A stretch of 64,000 bases of DNA from Leifsonia sp. ALI-44-B (GCF_001984125.1 NZ_MTQL01000007.1:496001-560000); one strand, 5' to 3'. Counted from the first letter of the stretch, positions 54,228-62,519 are shown. A program made the numbers and translations. Notes: a model not told the origin generated them from the letters alone.

Positions 54228-54761
54228 TCAGTCCTCTGTGGAGCGGATTGTCTCAGCGTGCGCCGAGTCATCGCCTCGCGCCTTTTGACGTCGCTCTCGT
54301 CGTGTTTCCTGGCGTCGGGACAGGGGATACTTCGCGTCCAGATGGGGTTCGAGGTAGATCCTCCGTATTGCGGCCAGGATGAGATAGCCGCCGGTCCAGT
54401 AGCTCAGGAACAGAACAAAGCCCTGAGCAAATGTGAAGCTGAGCAAAGTCAGCACAATGCCGATTCCGACATAGAGCCAGCGCCAGGCAGTTGTGATCCG
54501 GTCGCGTGCCGCTTGCTGTTCATCGACGCGGCTTTGCATTGAGTCGACCCGGTTACTGAGGTCTTCACTATCGATCGTAGAGAAGAGACTTCGCACTGGA
54601 ACCATCAGGGCATCTGCGACGAGGGAAAGTGTTTCCAGGCTCGCGTCCTGCCCTGCCTCGAGTCTTTGAACGGTCCGAAGGCCGACGCCGCTCTCGTTTG
54701 CGAGCCGTTCTTGGGTCCACCCCTTAGCCTGTCGGAGTTCGATTATTCGTGTTTGATTCAT
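54228..54761 (-). CDS. XRE regulator with two-span membrane domain
   Basis: 177 residues. HTH IIELRQAKGWTQERLANESG with GVGLRTVQRLEAG, a short coiled linker, then two hydrophobic helices (YVGIGIVLTLLSFTFAQGFV and FLSYWTGGYLILAAI) of the 2TM type. A membrane-tethered regulator. The basic C-terminus is RRERRQKAR. Confidence 0.85.
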   Translation of the reverse strand: MNQTRIIELRQAKGWTQERLANESGVGLRTVQRLEAGQDASLETLSLVADALMVPVRSLFSTIDSEDLSNRVDSMQSRVDEQQAARDRITTAWRWLYVGIGIVLTLLSFTFAQGFVLFLSYWTGGYLILAAIRRIYLEPHLDAKYPLSRRQETRRERRQKARGDDSAHAETIRSTED

Positions 54762-54806
54762 AGTTCAACCATTGCTTGGCCCTTCATGTCAGCGCCACGT
54801 CACCGG

Positions 54807-54861
54807 GCCGCCAATCGGCCGCCAGCGAGCCGCCATCGAGCCGCCTCCGACCCGCCACCGG
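54807..54861. repeat. Five imperfect 11-bp tandem repeats
   Basis: Units close to GCCGCCANCGA (54807, 54818, 54829, 54840, 54851) in the gap before the Clp_N/SRPBCC pair. Confidence 0.75.
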
Positions 54862-54883
54862 TCTTGTGTAGCAGTTCGATGTG

Positions 54884-54906
54884 GCGAAGCATCCCATATC
54901 GATGTT
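54884..54906 (+). repeat. Hairpin repeat copy 9 (decayed)
   Basis: GGCGAAGCATCCCATATCGATG keeps the GAAGCATCCC loop and part of the 3' arm. The rightmost copy seen. Confidence 0.5.
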
Positions 54907-55032
54907 GGCACAGCCGGCGGCTACTCCGTCGCACGTTGGATCGAGAGCGGGTACTTCCGGTCGAGGCTCGGCCCGACAACCCCAGAGCAACCCAGGTTGA
55001 CAAACCGGTTCTTAGCAACATAGGTTGACGGC

Positions 55033-55278
55033 ATGGAGTCCTCACAGATTGCGGCCGTGGCAGCCGACACCAGCGACCCGAAAGCAGGGTTGCGGGCCGT
55101 GGCATCGTTGCGGGTTCTCGCCGACACGTTGGAGCTTCGGCAAGTCGAGGCCGCACTGCGGGCGGGGATGACCTGGCAGGACATCGCTGACGCGCTCGGG
55201 GTGACGCGGCAGGCGGCCCATAAGAAGCACTCCAAACGAGTCGACCCCACGATCCCGATCCCCAGGAGGAACGCATGA
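55033..55278 (+). CDS. Small HTH protein
   Basis: 81 residues with WQDIADALGVTRQAAHKKHSK, a resolvase-like helix-turn-helix. Its stop overlaps the next start (ATGA). Probably regulates or partners the Clp_N-SRPBCC protein. Confidence 0.82.
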   Translation: MESSQIAAVAADTSDPKAGLRAVASLRVLADTLELRQVEAALRAGMTWQDIADALGVTRQAAHKKHSKRVDPTIPIPRRNA

Positions 55279-56273
55279 GCAAGTTCGTTCGCGCCGCTCA
55301 GACCAGTCAATCTCTGTCCCTCGCCGCTATGGAGGAAGCATCCCGAGCAGGGCTTCGCGTAGCGGACCTCGAGCACCTGTTCCTCGCCCTCGTCATCAGC
55401 GATCAACCCGCTGGAGCCTCACTGCGCAGCATGGGCATCGACATCGAGGGCGCCCGCCGTGCCGTCGAGGAGGCGCATGCGGCCCAGCTGGCATCACTCG
55501 GCATCGAGGCTTCATTCCCCGAGGCCGGACGGATCGTGTTTCACGAGACAGACGGATATGAGTGGAGCAAGCGCGCTTCCGACCTCTTCGCGCGCTCCGT
55601 CGAGAAGGACAGGAACGGCGACGCCGCCGCCGTGCTGCGAGAACTCGTCTCCGAGCCCAGCGGACTGATCGCCGACATCCTCAACCGCCTCGGCACGACA
55701 CCTCAGGCTGTGCTCGAACACCTCGAACACCTCGAACAGTTCGACGCGACTGCCGAAAGAACGGCGACCAAGCCCACACAGGTGAAGGGACGGGCGTCAG
55801 GGTCGATCGAGGCATTCGTTTCAGCGCCGATCGACGACGTGTGGAAGTTGCTCGCGGACCCGGCACGCATCCCCGATTGGGAGATGAGTGTCGGCTCCAT
55901 CGACGATGCAGCCCAGGACGTCACGCCCGGTACGGTGTGGCACGGCGTCGCTCCCGCAAGCCGCCCGGATGGCAAGCCGGTGAAGGTGAAGCCCGGGTTC
56001 CGCCGCCGCAGCATCGAACTCGTCACAGCGCACCATCCGGGGAGGATCGCGTGGAGCTTCGCCTACCCCGATGCCCCGCACAGCAATGCTGTTCTGACGG
56101 AGTTCACCTTGGAGGCCACGACTGGCGGCACCCAGGTGAAGATCATCAAGTCATGGGCGCGACGCCCGGGGTGGAGAAGGCTCGTCGCTTTACCCCTGCG
56201 CCCCATTCAAAAGTTCCTCGTGTGGATCACCCTGTTCCAGACGGGCGGCGCGATCAGCCGCGCATTCCGCTGA
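55275..56273 (+). CDS. Clp_N-like domain fused to SRPBCC domain
   Basis: 332 residues. Residues 1-150 resemble two Clp N-terminal repeats (ADLEHLFLALVISDQPAGASL, EPSGLIADILNRLG) used by Clp chaperones to bind adaptors. Residues 175-332 form a START/SRPBCC ligand pocket (FVSAPIDDVWKLLADPARIP, FTLEATTGGTQVKI). No ATPase domain. Coupled to the small HTH gene. Confidence 0.82.
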   Translation: MSKFVRAAQTSQSLSLAAMEEASRAGLRVADLEHLFLALVISDQPAGASLRSMGIDIEGARRAVEEAHAAQLASLGIEASFPEAGRIVFHETDGYEWSKRASDLFARSVEKDRNGDAAAVLRELVSEPSGLIADILNRLGTTPQAVLEHLEHLEQFDATAERTATKPTQVKGRASGSIEAFVSAPIDDVWKLLADPARIPDWEMSVGSIDDAAQDVTPGTVWHGVAPASRPDGKPVKVKPGFRRRSIELVTAHHPGRIAWSFAYPDAPHSNAVLTEFTLEATTGGTQVKIIKSWARRPGWRRLVALPLRPIQKFLVWITLFQTGGAISRAFR

Positions 56274-56335
56274 CCCGAGAAGCGACACCTCAGAGGCGAC
56301 GTGGAGGCGTGACTACTGCCCGCCTCCCCCGCTGA

Positions 56336-56710
56336 TCACAGCGCCGGGCGTGAGAAGAGGTTGACGAGGTTGCCGTCCGGGTCGCGGAAGAGCGTGGACC
56401 TGTTGCCCCACGGCATGGTCGTCGGCGGCAATGCCACGTCGTCGAGCACGTCGTGGAGGCGAGCGAATTCGGCGTCGACGTCTGTGACGAGGAATTCGAT
56501 GATGATCGAGTTATTGCTGGCCGGCTGCGGGGCGCTGTCGCCGAGCATGGCAACCGTCGCCGTGCTGGCTATCGCCACGGTGCCCGAGGTCGTTCGAAGT
56601 TCGGCGAATACCGGGGCAGGCCGCGTGGCTGTGACTCCCGTCACCGCCTCGTAGAAGCGGGTGAGGCGGTCGACGTCGTGCGTGATGATGCGGATTGATG
56701 CGAGGTCCAT
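56336..56710 (-). CDS. VOC-family protein
   Basis: 124 residues from ATG 56710, with AAGGA upstream. IRIITHDVDRLTRFYEAVTG and FRDPDGNLVNLF mark the glyoxalase/bleomycin-resistance fold. A longer frame upstream encodes nothing family-like. Probably a detoxification or small-molecule-binding protein. Confidence 0.87.
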   Translation of the reverse strand: MDLASIRIITHDVDRLTRFYEAVTGVTATRPAPVFAELRTTSGTVAIASTATVAMLGDSAPQPASNNSIIIEFLVTDVDAEFARLHDVLDDVALPPTTMPWGNRSTLFRDPDGNLVNLFSRPAL

Positions 56711-56786
56711 GATTATCCTTCCAGCCGCGCCATCCGGCCCGACCTCATCAGTGTGCGGGCCCCGAGCGACAACGTCGTGTCGGTGT

Positions 56787-57494
56787 TTAGGCCGTATCTT
56801 GGCCCGGCCCAATCGCTCGGAGCCGTCCCTCGACGATGCCGAGATCCTCGGCGCGCAGGGTTCGACGCGGTGCCCGCTCACTCAGAGGCTCGGCGTCGGC
56901 GATCCGGTCGCCCCGGAACGCGCGAAGACCGTCGCGCAGCCGACACCATGCGATCAGGTACCAATTGTCACCTTTGCCGACGAACCCCATCGGTTCGACA
57001 TCCCGCTCGGTGGTGCCGCCATCCCGGTCGGTGTACGAGATGCGAAGAACGTGCCCCGTGCGCAATGCTGCAGCGAGACCACTGGGCGCTTCGGTCGGCT
57101 TGTCGTCGCCGAGCAGATGGATGCGCGAAGCCAGGTCGGCCGTTTCCCTCAATCTGCGATCGTCCGTGACGGCGACGATCTTGCGCAGAGCCGACGTCGC
57201 CGAATCCCGAAACGGGCTCGCGGCCAGGGTGCCCAGGGCAACCATCATGGCGAGCGCCTCGTCGACCGTGAACCCGAGCGGTGCGAGGGTGTGCGTTGTG
57301 TCGAGGCAGTATCCGCCTGTGCGGCCGGGTTCTGCCCAGATCGGCACCCCGCTCTGCTGCAGCACCGACAGGTCTCGCTCGATGGTGCGCGAGCTCACCT
57401 CGAATCGCTCGGCAAGCCACCGAGCGCTTCTCGGTCGTGGCGCCACGGCCCGCAGCTCCTCCACGAGCGCGTAGAGCCGATCGGTGCGTGTCAT
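56787..57494 (-). CDS. WYL-domain (YafY-type) regulator
   Basis: 235 residues. HTH_11 (RSARWLAERFEVSSRTIERDL) and WYL-like domain (VLRISYTDRDGG, EPMGFVGKGDNWYLIAWC). 76 bp upstream of the VOC gene, which it probably controls. Confidence 0.9.
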   Translation of the reverse strand: MTRTDRLYALVEELRAVAPRPRSARWLAERFEVSSRTIERDLSVLQQSGVPIWAEPGRTGGYCLDTTHTLAPLGFTVDEALAMMVALGTLAASPFRDSATSALRKIVAVTDDRRLRETADLASRIHLLGDDKPTEAPSGLAAALRTGHVLRISYTDRDGGTTERDVEPMGFVGKGDNWYLIAWCRLRDGLRAFRGDRIADAEPLSERAPRRTLRAEDLGIVEGRLRAIGPGQDTA

Positions 57495-57601
57495 ACCCCG
57501 ACCCTAGTTCCCGCTCAACCCCACTGCTCCCAGCGATTCACACCGCGGATGTCTTCAGCTCAGGTGCGCGACGCCGGAAAGTTGCTCAGACTTTGACCAC
57601 A

Positions 57602-57643
57602 GGGCTGCTGCGGGGTTGCGGCATTTCCGCCCCGCCGCAGCCC
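57602..57643. terminator. Hairpin after azoR
   Basis: GGGCTGCTGCGGGG (57602-57615) pairs with 57630-57643 with one mismatch, 14 bp past the azoR stop. No T-run. Confidence 0.55.
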
Positions 57644-57656
57644 CGCGAGTTCGCGG

Positions 57657-58310
57657 CTAGGCGGCCGCTCGGCGCGCGGCGAGTTTGCGACCGCTGTCGG
57701 CGGCGTTCCGCTCGGCCAGGTCTCTGAGCTCGTCGGCGATGTCGGTGAACTGGTCGAGGGCCGGGTTCACGCCCACGAGGGTGAACGCGCGGGTGACGAC
57801 CTCGAGGTCGAGCTTCCACACATCCTCGAGGATGCGGCGCATCCAGGAGGTGGCGTGGTCCCAGCCCTCGCGCGGAGTTCCGGCGGCGTAGTTGCCGCCT
57901 TGAACGGTGACGAGCACGGCGGGTTTGCCGGCGAGCGCGTCGGGGGCGCCGGGGGCGAGGCGCGGATCGGTGATGAGAAGGTCGACGTAGGCCTTGAAGT
58001 GCTGCGAAACCCCGAAGTTGTAGAGGGGCACCGCGAAGAGCAGGGTGTCGGCGCCGATCAGCTCGTCGGCCAGGGTCGCGGCCAGCTGCACGGCGGCGAC
58101 CTGCTGGGGGGTGCGATCGGTTTCCGGGGTCATCGACGCGGCGACGGCATCGGCCCAGGCGGTGGCGGGGATCGGGTCGACGCCGATGTGACGGCGCGTG
58201 ATCGCGGCGTCGGGGTGGGCGGCGGTCCACTCAGCCTCTACGACGTCGCCGAGCGCGCGGCTCGTGGAGCCCTCGATGCGGATGCTGGCGTCCAGACGGA
58301 ACAAAGACAT
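57657..58310 (-). CDS. azoR: FMN-dependent NADH:quinone/azo reductase
   Basis: 217 residues. SLFRLDASIR (FMN phosphate loop), VPLYNFGVSQHFKAYVD and GGNYAAGTPREGWDHAT. AAGGAGAACC precedes ATG 58310. Reduces quinones or azo compounds by two electrons. Divergent from an HxlR regulator, the usual arrangement. Confidence 0.92.
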   Translation of the reverse strand: MSLFRLDASIRIEGSTSRALGDVVEAEWTAAHPDAAITRRHIGVDPIPATAWADAVAASMTPETDRTPQQVAAVQLAATLADELIGADTLLFAVPLYNFGVSQHFKAYVDLLITDPRLAPGAPDALAGKPAVLVTVQGGNYAAGTPREGWDHATSWMRRILEDVWKLDLEVVTRAFTLVGVNPALDQFTDIADELRDLAERNAADSGRKLAARRAAA

Positions 58311-58377
58311 GGTTCTCCTTCTCGGTCTGCCGGACTCGTGATCCGGCATGGGTTACGATTAGTGACTATTCAGCACC

Positions 58378-58420
58378 GTTGCCCGTTACGGCAACTGAGG
58401 CCCTGTTACCGCGGGGTAAC
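58378..58420. promoter_or_regulatory. Two inverted repeats in the azoR-hxlR gap
   Basis: GTTGCC-6-GGCAAC (58378-58395) and GTTACC-4-GGTAAC (58405-58420). TAGTGACTA lies slightly upstream. Likely HxlR binding sites. Confidence 0.5.
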
Positions 58421-58433
58421 CGAGAGGCACGGC

Positions 58434-58928
58434 GTGACCGATCTGACCGAGCGCGACCTGACCCTCATCAGCGCCATGAACGAGCGGCTCGGCGACACGA
58501 TGCCCGCCATGGCGCGGCTCTGCACCGGCGAGTCACCAGAGCTGTTCCGATCACTCCTGTCTCGCATCGGCGACAAGTGGACGCTGCTCGTCATCGGCAT
58601 CCTCGGAACGGACCGCCGGCGGTTCACCGAGATCGCCGAAATGATCCCGGGCATCTCCCGCCGCATGCTCACCGTCACCCTGCGCGCGCTCGAACGCGAC
58701 GGCCTCATCACCCGCACGGTCTACGCCGAGGTGCCGCCCCGGGTCGAATACGAACTCACCGACATCGGGCGTTCCCTGCAGACGCTCGCACTCTCCCTCG
58801 CCGAGTGGGTGAGTGACAATCAGCACCAGATATCCGACCACCGCCGCCGATTCGACGACGCCGCGCAAGGCATCTCCGACGAAGCCGAGCATGGCCAGAG
58901 CGCGCCGGCACGAGCGAATGGGTCTTGA
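58434..58928 (+). CDS. HxlR-family regulator
   Basis: 164 residues from GTG 58434 (GAGAGG upstream). The winged helix includes LLSRIGDKWTLLVIGIL, FTEIAEMIPGISRRMLTVTL and LERDGLITRTVYAEVPPRVE. Members respond to quinones or aldehydes. Controls the divergent azoR. Confidence 0.92.
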   Translation: MTDLTERDLTLISAMNERLGDTMPAMARLCTGESPELFRSLLSRIGDKWTLLVIGILGTDRRRFTEIAEMIPGISRRMLTVTLRALERDGLITRTVYAEVPPRVEYELTDIGRSLQTLALSLAEWVSDNQHQISDHRRRFDDAAQGISDEAEHGQSAPARANGS

Positions 58929-58972
58929 AGGCACACCTGCTTCTGAAGTCGCGCCGATCTGATCTGGTCGCG

Positions 58973-59599
58973 CTAGCCGACGAGCTGAGTGACGGTCTTG
59001 GATGCCGCATCCCACCGTCGCAGCGCCGTCACCTGTCCGTGCAGCTCACCGGCAACAAGCGCCCGTGCCGCGGGAATGTCTGACACCCGCAGTCGTCGCG
59101 CGAGCGTCACGTGCGGCGTCCACTCCCCCGGCCGCGTGTGCGGGGCATCCTCATCCATAGGCGTATCGTCGCCCTCAAGAGCGCCAGTGCGATCAGAGGC
59201 CCGGAGCGGCACATCTTGGCTGCCGCGCGCACCGGCGACCTCACGCCGATCCGGGCCCTCCCCGACCGCAACGCCGGCGTGCAGCATCCGATGCAGTTCC
59301 TCCAGCTCGGGCGTGAGCGCGACCGGGCGCACGAAGACGCGACGATCGCCCTCGCCGAACAGGATGGGCTCGCCCAACGTCACCGCGAGCGGCAGGGTGG
59401 CGGCGATGCGGGCGAGCAGCGCGGCATCCAGCGGCGCGAGAGTCGGCCGCACGAGCAGCGTCACGTGCGGCCGGTTGCTCGGGGAGGCGTGCGGCGCGAG
59501 GCTCGACATGCGCGCATCGGCGAGCGCCGCCCACTCCGCACGCACCGCATCCTCGGTTGCCTGGTCGAGGAGGAGTTCGAGGCTGACGACGTCGCTCAT
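58973..59599 (-). CDS. 2'-5' RNA ligase / LigT-like 2H phosphoesterase
   Basis: 208 residues. Two HxT motifs: PHVTLL (about residue 45) and PHVTLA (about residue 162), the 2H active site. About 45 residues rich in Asp, Glu, Arg and Pro are inserted between the halves. Start MSDVVSLE. Acts on cyclic phosphates or 2'-5' linkages of RNA or nucleotides. Confidence 0.85.
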   Translation of the reverse strand: MSDVVSLELLLDQATEDAVRAEWAALADARMSSLAPHASPSNRPHVTLLVRPTLAPLDAALLARIAATLPLAVTLGEPILFGEGDRRVFVRPVALTPELEELHRMLHAGVAVGEGPDRREVAGARGSQDVPLRASDRTGALEGDDTPMDEDAPHTRPGEWTPHVTLARRLRVSDIPAARALVAGELHGQVTALRRWDAASKTVTQLVG

Positions 59600-59762
59600 A
59601 GCGGGCGAGCCTAGCGCGAAGAATCGCCAACAATCACGAACGCCAGCGGCCCCGCCGGTCACCGCAGCCTCGCGGGAGCGAAGAACGGTCGCGCTCGGAC
59701 GCTTTTCCGCCAGCTTCTCCCGGCGCATCCCCGCGCGCGCCGTCCTCCTGAATAATGAGCCC

Positions 59763-60515
59763 ATGAGCGACTACGACGGCACCACCCCGATCTCGCACCA
59801 CTCCGACGACCACAAGGACGGGCCCACCACAAGCGCGCGTCGGGTCATCGACCTGAGCCATGTCATCCGAGAGGGCCTCGTCACCTACCCGGGGCTGCCC
59901 GTGCCGACGTTCACCCCGCACCTCACGCGCGAGCACTCGCGCACGGTCTATGCCCCCGGCACCGAGTTCGCCATGGACATCATCACCATGATCGGCAACA
60001 CGGGCACTTACCTCGACAGCCCCTTCCACCGCTACGGCGACGGCCCCGACCTGGCCGCCCTCGATCTCTCGACCCTCGTCGACCTGCCCACGGCCGTGCT
60101 GCACGTTCCGGATGCCGCGAGCCGAGGCATCCCGGCCTCAGATGTCGCCCGCCTCGTCGCCAATTGCAACCTCGACCTCGCGGGTTACGCGTTGCTCGTG
60201 CACACGGGTTGGGACACGCGCTTCGGCAGCCCCGAGTATGGTTCGGGCGCGCCGTTCCTGGCCGAGGACGCCGTCGACTACCTCATCGAGGCGGGGGTGG
60301 CGCTCGTGGGCATCGACTCGCTCAACATCGACGACACCGAATCGGGCGGCGAACGGCCCGTGCACTCGAAGCTTCTGGCGGCGGGCATCCACGTGGTCGA
60401 GCACCTCACCAACCTCGGCTCGGTGCCGACGACGGGCGCCCGCTTCACGGCGGCCCCGCCTTCGGTCGAGGGTTTCGGCACGTTCCCGGTGCGCGCCTAC
60501 GCCATCGTCTCCTAG
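59763..60515 (+). CDS. Cyclase-family (kynurenine formamidase-like) hydrolase
   Basis: 250 residues. VIDLSHVIREGLVTYPG and TGTYLDSPFHRYGDG correspond to the metal-binding region, with Tyr where the first His is usual; GIDSLNIDD and HSKLLAAGIHVVEHLTNL follow. A variant of the cyclase family; substrate unknown. Confidence 0.85.
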   Translation: MSDYDGTTPISHHSDDHKDGPTTSARRVIDLSHVIREGLVTYPGLPVPTFTPHLTREHSRTVYAPGTEFAMDIITMIGNTGTYLDSPFHRYGDGPDLAALDLSTLVDLPTAVLHVPDAASRGIPASDVARLVANCNLDLAGYALLVHTGWDTRFGSPEYGSGAPFLAEDAVDYLIEAGVALVGIDSLNIDDTESGGERPVHSKLLAAGIHVVEHLTNLGSVPTTGARFTAAPPSVEGFGTFPVRAYAIVS

Positions 60516-60528
60516 CGACGAGAGACGC

Positions 60529-60561
60529 GGGACGGGCCCTCTCTCGAGAACCGCCCGTCCC
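60529..60561. terminator. Hairpin between convergent cyclase and hicB genes
   Basis: GGGACGGGC (60529-60537) and GCCCGTCCC (60553-60561), 15-base loop, no T-run. Confidence 0.5.
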
Positions 60562-60599
60562 GACCGAACGCTCGAGCCCGAACCCCTGGGCCGCCGAAC

Positions 60600-61007
60600 T
60601 CAGTGCGCGAGCTGGTGCACGCGCTGCTGCGAGATGCCGAGAAGCGCTGCGGCATCGACCTGCGTGACGCGTTGCTCCGAGACGAGCGAGCGCACGGCCC
60701 TCCTGCTGAGCTCGGCGGCCTGCCGGGATGCTTCGTCGGCCTGTTCGCGCAGCCGGCCCGCCTCACGCCACGCCTCGGCAACCTCGCTGGGGAGCTGGAC
60801 CTCGACGCGGACTTCGATGTCGTCGGGCTCGAGATCGAGCAACGCCGACACCAGACCTGTCGCCATGTCGTCGATTTCGCGCACCGAACGCGCTTGCGTG
60901 ACGGCCTGCAGTTCGTCGACGGTCACGATCCACCACCGGCCCTCGCGCCGCGCGGTCGCCTCGAAGCGACGCTTCGGCTTCGAATTCGAGCTCGTCATTC
61001 CTGCCAC
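60600..61007 (-). CDS. hicB: HicB-like antitoxin
   Basis: 135 residues, GTG start with GGAGG seven bases upstream. REGRWWIVTVDELQAVTQAR is the HicB partial RNase H-like fold, followed by a coiled-coil and a C-terminal HTH (VTQVDAAALLGISQQRVHQL). Overlap with the hicA fragment's ribosome-site region shows they were coupled. Here the toxin is truncated, so HicB is an orphan. Confidence 0.85.
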   Translation of the reverse strand: MAGMTSSNSKPKRRFEATARREGRWWIVTVDELQAVTQARSVREIDDMATGLVSALLDLEPDDIEVRVEVQLPSEVAEAWREAGRLREQADEASRQAAELSRRAVRSLVSEQRVTQVDAAALLGISQQRVHQLAH

Positions 61008-61010
61008 CAG

Positions 61011-61199
61011 TTACCTCCAGCTCTCGGGCGCACTCGGCACGACCTTGATGATCTGCCGCACCACACCGGGCGACACGGTTCCGTGTCTCGGAATCGCCAG
61101 CGTGAGCTGACCGCCTTCGCCGTCCGCTGGATCGGCAACCTCGGCCAGCGGCGGATCGCGCGCGACCGGCCAGACGCTCTCCGGCCAGCGCTCTAGGAG
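61011..61199 (-). pseudogene. HicA-like toxin, 5'-truncated
   Basis: The frame ends TAA at 61011. The recognisable C-terminal part reads LTLAIPRHGTVSPGVVRQII then KVVPSAPESWR, with the catalytic-region His. No ATG, GTG or TTG start exists in frame before an upstream TGA, and the frame overlaps the response-regulator 3' end. The N-terminal half has been lost. Confidence 0.65.
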
Positions 61200-61918
61200 A
61201 CTTCTGACACCGTCGACCCACGCCCGCGAGTCCCGGCAAGGTCGACGCTGCCGAGGCCGGACGAGATGTCAACGAGGTCGTATCGAGCGGCCAGAAGAAG
61301 CACCTGGGTGCGATCGCGCACCTGCCACTTGGCCATGACCCTACTGAGATGACTTTTCACGGTCGGTTCCGACAGCCGCAGATCGCGGGAGATCTCGCTG
61401 TTCGAACGGCCACCCGCCAGGGAGACCACGACCTGCATCTCGCGCCCCGAAAGTCCGTGCCGGCGCGGATCGGGAGCGGGCTTGCGGGCCGGCTGCTCTC
61501 GAACGAACCGGATGACCTCGCGAGACGCTCGAGCCGATAGAACCTCACACCCGGAGGCGACACTACGGATGGCTGTCGTGAGTTCCTCCGGTTCTCCGTC
61601 GGCCCACACCACTCCGGCCACGCCCGCACGCAACAGCGCGACCGCGGAAGCACCCCTCGAGAAGATCGCAACGATCCGAGCGTCCGGATCGTTGTCGAGC
61701 ATCTGTTTTGCAACTTCAGCGCCGTTTGTTTCGGCCAGACACTGGCCGAGGACGATGATGTCGGGGCGAAGCGCTGCGGCCTGACGAACGACAGCTTGCA
61801 CATCGCGTGCCTCTCCGACGACGGTCGACGCGGAGTCGCTGTTCACGAGCTCTCGCAGAGCGCGTCGCAGAAGAGTTTCTCGCTCCGCCACGAGAACCGT
61901 GACTCCGGCGTCAGACAT
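61193..61918 (-). CDS. LuxR/NarL-type regulator with degenerate receiver
   Basis: 241 residues. The N-terminal receiver has lost the acidic pocket (VLVAERETLL) and the phospho-acceptor (IIVLGQCLAETNG, Gly where Asp is expected). The C-terminal HTH is intact (LSGREMQVVVSLAGGRSNSE ... SHLSRVMAKW). It probably works without phosphorylation or binds a ligand. Divergent from the bacteriocin-like peptide gene, so it may control it. Confidence 0.88.
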   Translation of the reverse strand: MSDAGVTVLVAERETLLRRALRELVNSDSASTVVGEARDVQAVVRQAAALRPDIIVLGQCLAETNGAEVAKQMLDNDPDARIVAIFSRGASAVALLRAGVAGVVWADGEPEELTTAIRSVASGCEVLSARASREVIRFVREQPARKPAPDPRRHGLSGREMQVVVSLAGGRSNSEISRDLRLSEPTVKSHLSRVMAKWQVRDRTQVLLLAARYDLVDISSGLGSVDLAGTRGRGSTVSEVS

Positions 61919-62333
61919 AGCCCCTCCTCGACGACTCGAAGCTACTAGAGGCGCTCACCCTCTCGGGCGCGTGCCAAGCGCTTCGTGTGCCTGATCGCAG
62001 GTGCCCCGACCCAGATCGGCCGCTACCGTTCGCGCCCTCGCAGGCAGCTCCGGCCTCTTACTGAGGCTCAGAAGAACGATCTGGAGCCCCAGAAAAGTTA
62101 CGAATACCGCCAGCTCGACGGCGTGTCGAAATCCTTCGCCGCGCCTCGACAGTCCCGCACCCGCCCGCCTGCCGCACGCCATTCGCCAGGAACCACCGAT
62201 ATAGCCAAAAGGATGACGACCCCCGCTCCATTCGAACGTTGTGACCACAACGAGGGCCACCTAGCGTCGTGAGCGACTTCTGATATTCCAACATCCGATT
62301 CAGGAGTCGTCCACCACAACGAGAGGAGCCCAT
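61919..62333. other. Gap upstream of the bacteriocin-like gene
   Basis: 415 bp. It contains a leftward frame (about 62200-61955) with one hydrophobic stretch, AVELAVFVTFLGLQIVLLSL, and a second stretch in another frame (ILLAISVV). This could be a broken small membrane protein. Not reliable as a gene. GATATT at 62282-62287 may be a -10. Confidence 0.3.
62237..62323. promoter_or_regulatory. Repeated CCACAACGAG sites before the bacteriocin-like gene
   Basis: CGTTGTG-AC-CACAACG (62237-62252) is an inverted repeat. Its right half CCACAACGAG recurs at 62314-62323, just before the Shine-Dalgarno. Candidate sites for the divergent LuxR-type regulator. Confidence 0.5.
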
Positions 62334-62519
62334 ATGGGCGCGGTACTGAGATTCATCATCTGGCTGGGAGCGCAGATCGGCCGATTCACGGCACGCACGA
62401 TCAACCGGGTCATCGCCTGGGCACGGCGCAACGCGAAAACCGTTCAGCGCTGGATCGAGCGCGGCGTGAACTACGGCACAATCCTCATCTGGATCCTTCA
62501 GGCACTGGGAATTCAGTGA
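62334..62519 (+). CDS. Leaderless bacteriocin-like peptide (aureocin A53/lacticin Q type)
   Basis: 61 residues. Starts MGAVLRFIIWLGAQIGRF and ends TILIWILQALGIQ. Nine Arg/Lys versus one acid, four Trp (10, 29, 40, 53), no Cys, no double-Gly leader and no signal peptide. The pattern of amphipathic helices with WARRNAKTVQRWIERG and a final ...LGI tail is like the class II leaderless bacteriocins. GAGAGGAG precedes the ATG. It is followed by a hairpin and PH-domain genes, as in aureocin-type loci. Activity is inferred from sequence and context. Confidence 0.75.
   Translation: MGAVLRFIIWLGAQIGRFTARTINRVIAWARRNAKTVQRWIERGVNYGTILIWILQALGIQ

Noticed and set aside
54321-54346. A possible reverse-orientation copy of the hairpin repeat
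   Set aside because: AGGGGATAC and GCGTCC are present but within the coding sequence of the XRE-2TM gene and without arm pairing; probably chance.
45205-54906. Integron attC sites
   Set aside because: The repeats lack the GTTRRRY/RYYYAAC core sites and extrahelical-base layout of attC, and no integrase gene is seen in the window.
61955-62260. Leftward 101-codon frame before the LuxR-type gene
   Set aside because: One hydrophobic helix but mixed composition, no ribosome site and a competing frame; kept only as a possible broken gene.
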